From an uncultured Nitrospiraceae bacterium (GTDB lineage: Bacteria; Nitrospirota; Thermodesulfovibrionia; Thermodesulfovibrionales; Dissulfurispiraceae), in the NCBI GenBank assembly GCA_903822005.1, contig CAIJNL010000002.1:124001-188000 (forward strand): a DNA stretch of 64,000 nt, written 5' to 3'. Positions within the stretch are counted from its first letter, which is position 1, and the number at the start of each line of letters is the position of its first letter. Made by a program: the position numbers and the translations under genes. Below, in pieces: positions 54,044 to 62,066 of the stretch. Below the pieces are notes generated by a model, which saw only the letters and a list, made by a program, of their open reading frames with translations, searched no databases and had not been told where the DNA came from.

Positions 54044-54111
54044 GACCCTTTTGCGCTGTTTTGGCGGAACAAACAGTAGCCCTGCCCGGCCCCTAATACG
54101 TATAATTAATA

Positions 54112-54726
54112 ATGAAAAATATCATACTCCCCGCCGGTTCCGACAATACTCTTGAACATGCCGCAACCACTGTTTTAAGAGGCGGCATTATAGCTTATCC
54201 GACCGAGACCACTTACGGGCTCGGGGCCAGATATGACGATCAAAAAGCATTACAAAGACTTTATGAACTCAAAAAAAGGCCAGACGACAAAACCATCCCC
54301 CTTATAATAGGAGATGTTTCGGATTTGGACTTTCTTGTGGAATTTGTGACCGACCAGGCAAAAAAACTCATGTCAAAATACTGGCCCGGACCTCTGACCC
54401 TCATTTTCCGCGCGAAAGCAGGCCTGAACGGTTACATTACGTGCAATTCTACCATAGCGCTTCGGATCCCGGGCGATTCTTTTGCCTTGCGCCTGGTAAG
54501 AAAGGCCGGAATCCCAGTCACGGCCACAAGCGCCAACATTTCCGGCATGCCACCCGCTGTAAGCGCGGCCATGGCAGCGGGATACTTCGGATCGGCCATA
54601 GACCTGATAGTAGACGGCGGAGAATGCCCTGAAAACAGTCCATCCACCATAGTCGATGTAACATCTGACGACCTGCGGATTTTGCGCGAAGGTTCGATCA
54701 AAATATCGGACCTTTTCGCCCTCTAA
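54112..54726 (+). CDS. Sua5/YciO/YrdC family threonylcarbamoyl-AMP synthase
   Basis: A 204-aa YrdC-domain protein with the KR-x-S/T-type substrate loop LKKRPDDKTIPLII and TATSANISGMPP. It makes threonylcarbamoyl-AMP for t6A37 modification of ANN-decoding tRNAs. It lacks the extra Sua5 C-terminal domain, so it is TsaC-like in length. TATAAT (54101-54106) lies 5 nt before the ATG without a ribosome site, so the mRNA may be leaderless. Confidence 0.9.
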   Translation: MKNIILPAGSDNTLEHAATTVLRGGIIAYPTETTYGLGARYDDQKALQRLYELKKRPDDKTIPLIIGDVSDLDFLVEFVTDQAKKLMSKYWPGPLTLIFRAKAGLNGYITCNSTIALRIPGDSFALRLVRKAGIPVTATSANISGMPPAVSAAMAAGYFGSAIDLIVDGGECPENSPSTIVDVTSDDLRILREGSIKISDLFAL

Positions 54727-54954
54727 ACCACCGGATATATTCTCCGGTCAAGTCGTTTTCCTGTGACGACTGTTCCGACTATTGATTTGATCTCTCCCCG
54801 AGCATGACACTTGCCGGAAGTAATTTTATTGACATACCCCTGTAAATTGGCTTCTACCATGGTTTTGCCGACAGATGCATTCCCAGGAACAATCGTTCGA
54901 CTTAACGGAATGTTCACTTAAAAGCAACCTTTGTATATTTTATCAACTTTTATG
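54727..54954. other. Gap after the YrdC gene
   Basis: A weak minus-strand frame (54723-54917, 64 codons from a GTG) reads through the gap without recognisable motif. I do not call it. There is no clear terminator. Confidence 0.3.
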
Positions 54955-54983
54955 TTGACAAATCGAATTTTATGCCTTATAAT
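54943..54983 (+). promoter_or_regulatory. Consensus promoter with palindrome over the -35
   Basis: TTGACA (54955-54960) and TATAAT (54978-54983) are both perfect and spaced 17 nt apart. An inverted repeat TCAAC-TTTTAT-GTTGA (54943-54958) overlaps the -35. Such a strong promoter with an overlapping palindrome before a winged-helix gene suggests autoregulation. Confidence 0.75.
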
Positions 54984-55006
54984 TAAAATCAGAGGTGAAA
55001 TGAAAG

Positions 55007-55552
55007 ATGCTAAAAAGCCTTTTTTCTTCATCGATTCGCGCTGACGTGCTGTCGCTCCTCCTGAACAGCCCTGATGAACAGTTTTATGTGAGAGAGATCG
55101 CAAAACTGCTCAGAAAGAACCCGTCAGGCGTTAAAAGGGAACTGGACAAGCTCGAAGAGATGGGTATTGTGATCAGTGAACGAGTAGCCAACCTTAAATA
55201 TTTCAAGGCAGACAGAACCTCCCCTCTTTTCCCCGAACTCAAAGAACTGATAGCCAAATCACAGGGTTTGCCCGGCGCCATGAAAAGTCTGTTGCGCGCC
55301 AATGAAGTCAAACTCGCCTTCATATATGGTCCTTACGCAGCGGGGGAAGAGGCCGTTACAGTTGATATGGTTGTAATCGGTCCTTCTACCCCTGCGCTAC
55401 TCATAGGCCTTAGGGACATCGAGAAGAAGTTTGGCAAGCGCATTAACTGCACGGTTATAGATGAGGAAGAGTACAAGCTTAAAAAACGCAGAGATGCGGG
55501 ACTTAAGCGCATACTCGCTGAAAAAAGAATAACTCTTATTGGAAGGGCTTAG
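55007..55552 (+). CDS. Winged-helix regulator with degenerate nucleotidyltransferase-like domain
   Basis: A 181-aa protein. Residues 1-70 are an ArsR-like winged helix (YVREIAKLLRKNPSGVKRELDKLEEMG). Residues 95-180 resemble minimal nucleotidyltransferases: AFIYGPYAAGEEAVTVDMVVIG stands where active members have GSxAxG...DxD, but the Ser is replaced by Pro and only one Asp is clear, so it is probably inactive. wHTH-NTase proteins are common transcriptional regulators in anaerobes and archaea. GAGGTG lies 9 nt before the ATG. Confidence 0.75.
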   Translation: MLKSLFSSSIRADVLSLLLNSPDEQFYVREIAKLLRKNPSGVKRELDKLEEMGIVISERVANLKYFKADRTSPLFPELKELIAKSQGLPGAMKSLLRANEVKLAFIYGPYAAGEEAVTVDMVVIGPSTPALLIGLRDIEKKFGKRINCTVIDEEEYKLKKRRDAGLKRILAEKRITLIGRA

Positions 55553-55610
55553 CTGCACATTTCGCCACGAAAGCTGGACTTTTGTGGTGACGAAAGGGGG
55601 TGAATAAAGA

Positions 55611-55691
55611 ATGGCAACAGCAAAAAAGGCTCCTGCAAAAAAGGCTGCTCCGAAGAAAGCCGCTGCGAAGAAACCGGCGAAGAAGAAATAA
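55611..55691 (+). CDS. 26-aa Lys/Ala/Pro mini-protein (histone H1 tail-like)
   Basis: The frame encodes MATAKKAPAKKAAPKKAAAK and ends KKK, with almost only Lys, Ala and Pro. A strong GGGGGTG site lies eight bases before the ATG. The composition matches H1-like/AlgP-type nucleoid tails, which bind DNA or RNA nonspecifically, but this copy has no folded domain. A 60-nt hairpin follows 33 bp after the stop. Confidence 0.65.
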   Translation: MATAKKAPAKKAAPKKAAAKKPAKKK

Positions 55692-55723
55692 GGAAAGTTT
55701 CTGACGTAGTAGGCAGGAATTTG

Positions 55724-55793
55724 GGGAATACCCTAAGTACAGTTTGGTAAGACCGCTGGAGGGTTCAAACTGTGGGTATTCCCTCTCCTTTTT
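55724..55793 (+). terminator. Large two-part hairpin with T-run
   Basis: The outer stem GGGAATACCC/GGGTATTCCC (10 bp, 55724-55733 with 55774-55783) and inner stem ACAGTTTG/CAAACTGT (8 bp, 55739-55746 with 55766-55773) are both perfect, with a 5-nt bulge on the left side and a 19-nt loop. TTTTT follows at 55789-55793. It is larger than an ordinary terminator and may also be a structured RNA. Confidence 0.65.
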
Positions 55794-55796
55794 GGA

Positions 55797-56681
55797 TTAA
55801 CTGTAGTTTAATACTTGGTGGTTGAATTGGTCAACTTCGGATACGACCCGATAGCATTCTGTTGATGAAAGCAGCTTTTTGAGAAAGTTCAAATTGGCAG
55901 TATGGCCCGATCTTTCCATTTTTATGTGCCCTTCAATAGGAAGCCCTATGAGCGAAAGGTCCCCAACAGCATCCAGTACCTTGTGGCGCACAAACTCGTC
56001 TCTGAACCTCAGGCCCGAGGCATTCAGGACCCCTTCATCACTCACTATTATTGCATTATCGAGCGACCCGCCCTTTGCAAGGCCATTTGCCCTCAGCATC
56101 TCTATATCTTTAAGAAAGCCGAAAGTACGGGCCGGCGCGATCTCTTTAGCGAAGCTCATCTCATCAAATTCCAGGGATAAATCCTGATCTCCCAATATCT
56201 TATGATTAAAACTCATGTGATAGGAGATGGCCCTTCCCTCGTACGGCAGGGCCATTATCCTGCTATGCGCATCCTCATAGACCACCGGAGAAGTGATTTT
56301 GAGGTAGGATATTTTTTTTGCCTGTTTGGCTATGCCCGCTTCCAGAATAATACCGACCAGCTCGGTAGAACTTCCGTCAAGTATGGGAATTTCGGGACCA
56401 TTTACCTCTATTAAGAGATTATCAATGCCGAGTCCGGCGGCGGCAGCCATTAAATGTTCTACGGTCTTGATCTTTACACCGTTATAACCGATTGTGGTGG
56501 CAAAGGCAGTGTCTATAACTGCATGAATGCCCGCCTTGATGATCGCGTCTTTATCCAACCGGTAAAATACTATGCCTGTGTCACGCGCGGCAGGCTTAAG
56601 CTTTACTGTTGCGTACTTTCCGGTGTGTAAGCCAATGCCCTGGAAAGAAACCTCTTTTTTTATTGTGCGTTGTAATCTCAT
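55797..56681 (-). CDS. lpxC: UDP-3-O-acyl-N-acetylglucosamine deacetylase
   Basis: A 294-aa enzyme catalysing the committed step of lipid A synthesis. It begins MRLQRTIKKEVSFQGIGLHTG, and the zinc ligands are in VEHLMAA and in EFVRHKVLDAVGDL (His and Asp); GHTANLNF is near the end. The longer frame to 56717 adds hydrophobic residues unlike the family. It indicates an LPS-bearing outer membrane. Confidence 0.96.
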   Translation of the reverse strand: MRLQRTIKKEVSFQGIGLHTGKYATVKLKPAARDTGIVFYRLDKDAIIKAGIHAVIDTAFATTIGYNGVKIKTVEHLMAAAAGLGIDNLLIEVNGPEIPILDGSSTELVGIILEAGIAKQAKKISYLKITSPVVYEDAHSRIMALPYEGRAISYHMSFNHKILGDQDLSLEFDEMSFAKEIAPARTFGFLKDIEMLRANGLAKGGSLDNAIIVSDEGVLNASGLRFRDEFVRHKVLDAVGDLSLIGLPIEGHIKMERSGHTANLNFLKKLLSSTECYRVVSEVDQFNHQVLNYS

Positions 56682-56791
56682 AACAGGCACATATAACAGC
56701 AAAAACCATGCCTGCAAAAATGCTCTATTAAATCAGTGGGATAAAACTTGATAGTGTTGATTAATTGCGAAAATGTGTTTATTATGCAACA

Positions 56792-58192
56792 CTATGCCTT
56801 AACCTCTCCACCAACTACTATTTCTTTTATCCTGAGCGTCGGCAGCGCATCGGCAACAGGCACCCCCTGGCCATCCTTGCCACATGTACCTATTGAAAAT
56901 CCAAGGTCCGATCCAACCAGATCAATAGAATTCAATACTTCAGGCCCACTCCCTACCAGGGTCGCGCCCCTGACCAGCTCTCCTGCCTGCCCATTCTCTA
57001 TCATATAACCTTCCTGAACGTCAAAAACAAAGTCACCGGTAACTGTATTGACCTGCCCGCCCCCCATTTTCCTGACCAGCAGACCGTGCGAGACTGAACC
57101 GACTATAGTTTCGGGGTCGGTCTGACCCGGTGCTATAAAGGTATTGCTCATACGCGGTATCGGCTTGCTGGAGTAAGACTCCCTGCGTCCATTGCCTGTC
57201 GAGCCGGTCCCGTCAATCATGGCAGCCGCCTTGTCATACAAATACCCTTTAAGAATACCGTCCCTGACCAGCACGTTCCTCCGGGACATGACACCCTCGT
57301 CATCAAAAGCGAATGAACCGCGCCTCCCCGGCAATGTGGCGTCATCTATAACGGTAACAATCGACGAAGCAACCCTCTGCCCTATTTTGCCAGAATATAC
57401 AGACAGGCCTTTTTGAGCAAGGTCGGCCTCAAGCCCATGCCCTATGGCCTCATGGATCATGGTACCGCCGGCATCAGAAGAAATAACTACAGGCATGCGT
57501 CCTCCGGGGGCCCTCCTCGCGCTCAGCATCCTGACAGCCCTTTCCGCTGCCTTACGGGCAATTTCGCTGAACGGATTATTTTCGAACAGTTCAAGCCCCG
57601 TTAATCCGCCCTCGCTCTGGTAACCGGACTGGATAACGCCGTCCCTTGCAGCAACCGCCTGGACCATTGCTGTCGTGTATATTCTTTCTTCTTCAGCAGC
57701 AAAACCCTCGGACGATATGATCCTGACCCGCTGCTCGGTGTCCCTGTATATAACATTTACCTGCCTGATCTCATGGCTTATCTTTCGCGCCGTATCATCA
57801 GCTTCACGCAGCATGGCTATCCTGACCGTCATGGGTACGGTCGCCGGAAATTGCTTTATTTCAGACCGGAATTCCGGATATCGTTTAACAAGATTAAAAG
57901 TCATGTCAGGTCTCCGGACATTCCCCGACAGATCTACTGCTGCCGCGACAGTGTCTGCTAATTCTTCGAGACTCGGTCCTGAAAAATCATTACTGTACGC
58001 ATATGCAGTCTTCCGGTTATTTATCAGTCTCACCCCGATACCGGATACAGAGCCTGCAACCGCCTTTTCGATCCTGCCGCTTTCAAGCTGGATCAATGTG
58101 CTTCTTTTATATTCTACAAATATATCAGCGTAATCGCCGCCATTGCGGAGAGCACGCTTCAGAATCCGTTCCAATAATTTATCGTCAGGCAC
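56792..58192 (-). CDS. tldD: TldD-type metallopeptidase
   Basis: A 466-aa TldD/PmbA-family protein. The metal-binding HEAIGH motif is in GTMIHEAIGHGLEADL, and the C-terminal conserved GTCGKDGQGVP and GGGQVNTVTGDF blocks are present. TldD partners TldE (PmbA) to process peptides; no tldE gene is in the window. GGAGG lies 6 nt before the GTG at 58192, so I prefer it to the GTG at 58204, which sits on that site. Confidence 0.93.
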   Translation of the reverse strand: MPDDKLLERILKRALRNGGDYADIFVEYKRSTLIQLESGRIEKAVAGSVSGIGVRLINNRKTAYAYSNDFSGPSLEELADTVAAAVDLSGNVRRPDMTFNLVKRYPEFRSEIKQFPATVPMTVRIAMLREADDTARKISHEIRQVNVIYRDTEQRVRIISSEGFAAEEERIYTTAMVQAVAARDGVIQSGYQSEGGLTGLELFENNPFSEIARKAAERAVRMLSARRAPGGRMPVVISSDAGGTMIHEAIGHGLEADLAQKGLSVYSGKIGQRVASSIVTVIDDATLPGRRGSFAFDDEGVMSRRNVLVRDGILKGYLYDKAAAMIDGTGSTGNGRRESYSSKPIPRMSNTFIAPGQTDPETIVGSVSHGLLVRKMGGGQVNTVTGDFVFDVQEGYMIENGQAGELVRGATLVGSGPEVLNSIDLVGSDLGFSIGTCGKDGQGVPVADALPTLRIKEIVVGGEVKA

Positions 58193-58276
58193 AAAAACCT
58201 CCACTCGATTTTATTCATGATACCATATGTTATTAACTTTCAGGTTCGGCCCTAAACACGCATATCAGGCAAACAC

Positions 58277-58305
58277 TTGCCGCTGACGCATTAATCCTTT
58301 AATAT
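58277..58305 (+). promoter_or_regulatory. Promoter of the MTA phosphorylase-type gene
   Basis: TTGCCG (58277-58282) and TAATAT (58300-58305) are 17 nt apart. The -10 ends 6 nt before the ATG and no ribosome site exists, so the mRNA is probably leaderless. Confidence 0.55.
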
Positions 58306-58311
58306 ATAGAT

Positions 58312-59097
58312 ATGACAATAGGCTTGATTGGCGGAAGCGGTCTCTATCAGATGGACGGGCTCGAGGTCTCCAAGGAGGTTTCGGTGTCTACCCCTTTTGG
58401 CGCTCCGTCAAGTCCGTTCAAGGTAGGCGTTTTCGGCGAAACAGACGTCATATTCCTCCCCCGGCATGGCTCGCCGCACTCCATCGCGCCCCATCTTGTG
58501 AATTACAGGGCAAATATCTGGGGATTCAAAACCCTGGGGGTCAAAAGGATTATTTCCGTTAACGCCTCTGGAGCCATAAACAGGGAAATCGCCCCAGGCA
58601 GTCTCGTGCTGCAGGACCAGATAATCGACATGACCGGGGGCGGGCGGCAGCAAACCTTTTACGATTCCGGGAAGGTAGTGCACATAGACCTTACAAATCC
58701 CTACTGCGGCGAGATGAGAAACCACTGCATATCCGCCGCGGCCGATATTGGTCAGCCTGTCCGGGATTCGGCCACCTATATATGCGTGAATGGACCGCGG
58801 CTCGAAACAGCTATGGAGATACGCTACTTTGCCATGATCGGAGCGGATATCGTCGGCATGACCGCGATGCCGGAAGCCGCGCTCGCCCGGGAACTCGAGA
58901 TATGCCTGCTCGGCATATCGGCAATCACTAATTACGCAGCCGGACTTACAGACCAAAAACTGACGGCCACAGAAGTAATCGGAAACATGAGAAAGTCAAA
59001 CGATCTGATTAAAAAACTGTTGACCGCATTGATCCCCCGGCTCACCGGCGAACGCAGCTGCTCATGCTCAGAGGCCCTTAAAGACGCTGAATTGTGA
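58312..59097 (+). CDS. S-methyl-5'-thioadenosine/thioinosine phosphorylase family protein
   Basis: A 261-aa purine nucleoside phosphorylase of the MTAP type: phosphate loop IGGSGLYQ, LPRHGSPHSIAPHLVNYRAN, NGPRLETAMEIR and GMTAMPEA. In adenine-specific human MTAP the purine-recognising segment is Asp-Tyr-Asp; here it is Asn-Tyr-Ala (ITNYAAGL), as in hypoxanthine-preferring (MTIP) enzymes, so methylthioinosine is a possible substrate. That distinction is inference. It salvages methylthio-nucleoside produced by SAM-using pathways. Confidence 0.85.
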   Translation: MTIGLIGGSGLYQMDGLEVSKEVSVSTPFGAPSSPFKVGVFGETDVIFLPRHGSPHSIAPHLVNYRANIWGFKTLGVKRIISVNASGAINREIAPGSLVLQDQIIDMTGGGRQQTFYDSGKVVHIDLTNPYCGEMRNHCISAAADIGQPVRDSATYICVNGPRLETAMEIRYFAMIGADIVGMTAMPEAALARELEICLLGISAITNYAAGLTDQKLTATEVIGNMRKSNDLIKKLLTALIPRLTGERSCSCSEALKDAEL

Positions 59098-59225
59098 ACA
59101 ATATCATCCTGCCGCCGCCCTCCTCCGATTGACAGATTAAACCCCGCCTCATTATCATAAATATTACGTTTTTCGCCTGTTTGGCGTTTTACATGCAGCT
59201 TATTAACAGCCACTGGAGGATTCTA

Positions 59226-59972
59226 ATGTCAGGACATTCAAAATGGTCCCAGATCAAACATAAAAAAGCGAACACGGACGCCAAGCGGGGCAAGGCCTTT
59301 ACAAAGATAGTCAAGGAAATTACCGTTGCCGCAAAATCGGGAGGCGGCGATCCTGACGGCAATCCGAGGCTGCGTCTGGCTGTCGACAAAGCCAAAGAGG
59401 TCAACATGCCCTCGGACAATATAAAAAAGGCAATCATGAAGGGCACCGGGGAACTGCCCGGGACAAACTACGAAGAAGTGACATATGAAGGATATGGGCC
59501 GGGCGGGGCCGCGATCATGATGGACGTGCTGACCGACAACAAAAACCGGACCGTCGGCGAAATCCGTCATATACTCTCGAAAAACGGCGGCAATCTCGGA
59601 GAATCCGGCTGTGTTGCGTGGATATTCGACAAAAAGGGCTATATCCTGGTCGACAAGTCAAAGGCCGACGAAGAAAGCCTGATGATGCTTGCCCTTGATG
59701 CCGGTGCCGAAGACATGAAGAACGATCCGGATGAGGGCAATTACGAAATCATCACGGCCCCGGAATCCCTCGATGCGGTCAAGAACTCCCTTATCACCAG
59801 CAAGATCGATATTTCACTCGCGGAGACCACGAGGCTTCCGAAAAACTACGTAGCTCTTGAAGGAACTGCCGCCGAACAAATGATACGCCTCATAGACTTT
59901 CTCGAAGACCATGATGATATCCAGAACGTCTATGCCAATTTCGACGTGCCTGATGAAGACCTCAAGGCCTGA
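59226..59972 (+). CDS. YebC/PmpR family protein
   Basis: A 248-aa protein with the unmistakable start [20 protein letters not shown], the GYGPGG motif and the family C-terminus with [10 protein letters not shown]. YebC-type proteins act as transcription regulators or, in the YebC2/TACO1 branch, help ribosomes translate proline-rich stretches. GGAGG precedes the ATG. The stop overlaps the next gene (TGATG). Confidence 0.95.
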   Translation: MSGHSKWSQIKHKKANTDAKRGKAFTKIVKEITVAAKSGGGDPDGNPRLRLAVDKAKEVNMPSDNIKKAIMKGTGELPGTNYEEVTYEGYGPGGAAIMMDVLTDNKNRTVGEIRHILSKNGGNLGESGCVAWIFDKKGYILVDKSKADEESLMMLALDAGAEDMKNDPDEGNYEIITAPESLDAVKNSLITSKIDISLAETTRLPKNYVALEGTAAEQMIRLIDFLEDHDDIQNVYANFDVPDEDLKA

Positions 59973-60649
59973 TGAATGATCTGCTTCCAAGCTTGACAGT
60001 AACCATAGGATCAAAGGACAATAAAACAGCTATGTTTGAACCAATACGCATGACATTCAAGAGGAAATTCCTGGCAGGCCTTTTTGTCTCGATACCTGCT
60101 GCGCTTACCATTTTTGTAATAGCAAGCCTTTTCACCTTCATTGACGGCATACTCGGCCGTTTTTTCGACTACTACCTCGGCAAGCATTTTGCCGGCCTGG
60201 GTTTCATCTCCGCCGTTTTGATCATTTTTATAGTCGGGATATTTGCCACGAATGTCCTCGGCAAAAAAGTCCTGTGGTATTTCGAAAAATTATTGCTGCG
60301 GATACCTGTGTTCAAAAGCATCTACCTTTCAGTAAAGCAGTTGGTCGATGCCTTTGCGCCCGACAACAAGGGGGCATTCAAGAGATTCGTTATTATTGAG
60401 TATCCGCGCCTGGGCAGTTATTCGTTCGGCTTCCTTACCAATGAATGCAGCGTCCAGTCCGAAAGCGGAACGCGCAGCCTGAAGTCCATTTACATACCCA
60501 CAAACAACCTCTATCTCGGCGAGATAGTTCTGCTTGACGATAGCAGTATTACCTACACTGACATACCGATAGATGAAGGGATAAAGATCATCCTCTCGGG
60601 AGGCATTACAACTCCTGAATTGATAGTCGAATCCAGGGAGAAAATGTAG
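59972..60649 (+). CDS. DUF502 membrane protein
   Basis: A 225-aa protein with two membrane helices (residues about 33-55 and 75-93) and the DUF502 core IPVFKSIYLSVKQLVDAF, then PTNNLYLGEIVLL. The ATG at 59972 overlaps the YebC stop and has AAGG upstream; later ATGs (60032, 60050) would also give a plausible protein. The family is of unknown function and often lies near cell-envelope genes. The stop overlaps the glmU start (TAGTG). Confidence 0.85.
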   Translation: MNDLLPSLTVTIGSKDNKTAMFEPIRMTFKRKFLAGLFVSIPAALTIFVIASLFTFIDGILGRFFDYYLGKHFAGLGFISAVLIIFIVGIFATNVLGKKVLWYFEKLLLRIPVFKSIYLSVKQLVDAFAPDNKGAFKRFVIIEYPRLGSYSFGFLTNECSVQSESGTRSLKSIYIPTNNLYLGEIVLLDDSSITYTDIPIDEGIKIILSGGITTPELIVESREKM

Positions 60650-62040
60650 TGGCTATGTCGACGGTTATCCTCGCGGCAGGCCTCGGCACGCGGATGAAGT
60701 CAGCAACCCCGAAAGTGCTGCACATGCTGCTTGGCAGGCCTGTTGTACGCCACGTGGTAGATACTGCAAAGGCGATGAGGCCTGAAAAAATAATCGTTGT
60801 AGTAAGTCCTGCGGGCAGCGGGGTGCAGGATGCCCTTAAGGACAGCAGCGTGAGCTTTGCGGTCCAGAAAACCCCTAAGGGCACTGCCGATGCGCTTATG
60901 GCTGCTGTGCGGGAACTCGGAAATTTCAACGGCACGCTACTAGTACTGAGCGGCGATGCCCCGCTTGTTGGACTTTCCACCCTCAGACGCCTGCTGACTG
61001 CCCACAAGCGCAGAAAAGAGGACATCTCGATACTGTCATTCATCGCTGAAGGCAATCATTCCTATGGACGCGTGGTTAGAAACAGCAGCAGGGTCACGGC
61101 CATCGTTGAAAACAGGGATGCGGACAGCACACAGAAAAAGATACGTGAAGTGAACAGCGGCATATATGCCCTTGAGCCGTCCGCTCTCGCTCTCCTGAAA
61201 GACATAAAAATAAATCCGCGCAAAAAAGAATTTTATCTCACCGATTTGATCAGCATAGCCTCCTCACGGGGGCTGCGCATCGGCTCTCATATATTCGGAG
61301 ACGAAACAGAACTGACCGGAATCAACACGCGCGCAGAACTCAGCCTGGCGGGGCTCTACCTCCGGGACAGGACTATCGCCGGATGGCTTGAGCGCGGCGT
61401 CTCGTTCATTGATGCAAAGTCGGTATTTATCGACCCTCGCGCCCGGATAGGCATGGACACCATCATTTACCCTAATGTCATAATAGAGGGCAAGAGCATA
61501 ATCGGCCCGGGGTGTATAATCTATCCTAACAGCAGGATAACTGACAGCCGATTGGGAAACAATGTCACTATTAAAGACTCTTCGGTAATAGAATCCTCCA
61601 CGGTGAAGGAAGGTGCTGCCATCGGGCCGTTCGCGCATCTGAGGCCCGGTTCTGTAATCGGGAAATCGGCAAAAATAGGCAACTTCGTAGAGATTAAAAA
61701 GTCGTCGATAGGCCGCAACAGCAAGGCATCGCATCTGAGCTATATCGGCGACGCTGAAATCGGCGAGAATGTTAATATCGGGGCCGGCACCATAACCTGC
61801 AACTATGACGGCCTGAATAAATTCAGGACTGTCATAGAGGATGGCTCTTTTATAGGCAGCGATACTCAGCTTGTAGCTCCGGTCAAGGTGGGCAAAGGCG
61901 CATATGTCGGCTCCGGAACTACGGTAACCAGAGACGTGCCGCCGATGGCTCTTGCCCTGTCGAGGACGCCGCAGCTTAATATTGAGGGCTGGGCATTGAG
62001 ACGGTCTGCTGAAAAAGAAAAGAAAAAAACTAAAAAATAA
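60649..62040 (+). CDS. glmU: Bifunctional GlmU (GlcN-1-P acetyltransferase / UDP-GlcNAc pyrophosphorylase)
   Basis: A 463-aa two-domain enzyme. The N-terminal uridyltransferase has LAAGLGTRMKS. The C-terminal left-handed beta-helix shows hexapeptide repeats and the acetyltransferase residues in PFAHLRPGS, ASHLSYIGDAEIG and NIGAGTITCNYDG. It makes UDP-GlcNAc, feeding LpxC's pathway and peptidoglycan. The start is a GTG on the preceding stop. A Lys-rich tail (EKEKKKTKK) ends the protein. It is followed by glmS, the preceding pathway step. Confidence 0.95.
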   Translation: MAMSTVILAAGLGTRMKSATPKVLHMLLGRPVVRHVVDTAKAMRPEKIIVVVSPAGSGVQDALKDSSVSFAVQKTPKGTADALMAAVRELGNFNGTLLVLSGDAPLVGLSTLRRLLTAHKRRKEDISILSFIAEGNHSYGRVVRNSSRVTAIVENRDADSTQKKIREVNSGIYALEPSALALLKDIKINPRKKEFYLTDLISIASSRGLRIGSHIFGDETELTGINTRAELSLAGLYLRDRTIAGWLERGVSFIDAKSVFIDPRARIGMDTIIYPNVIIEGKSIIGPGCIIYPNSRITDSRLGNNVTIKDSSVIESSTVKEGAAIGPFAHLRPGSVIGKSAKIGNFVEIKKSSIGRNSKASHLSYIGDAEIGENVNIGAGTITCNYDGLNKFRTVIEDGSFIGSDTQLVAPVKVGKGAYVGSGTTVTRDVPPMALALSRTPQLNIEGWALRRSAEKEKKKTKK

Positions 62041-62066
62041 TCTTTTGTTGCTGACAGGAGGCAAGA

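Noticed and set aside
54723-54917. 64-codon minus-strand frame from a GTG after the YrdC gene
   Set aside because: No motif, no good ribosome site and overlap with the YrdC end; not enough to call a gene.
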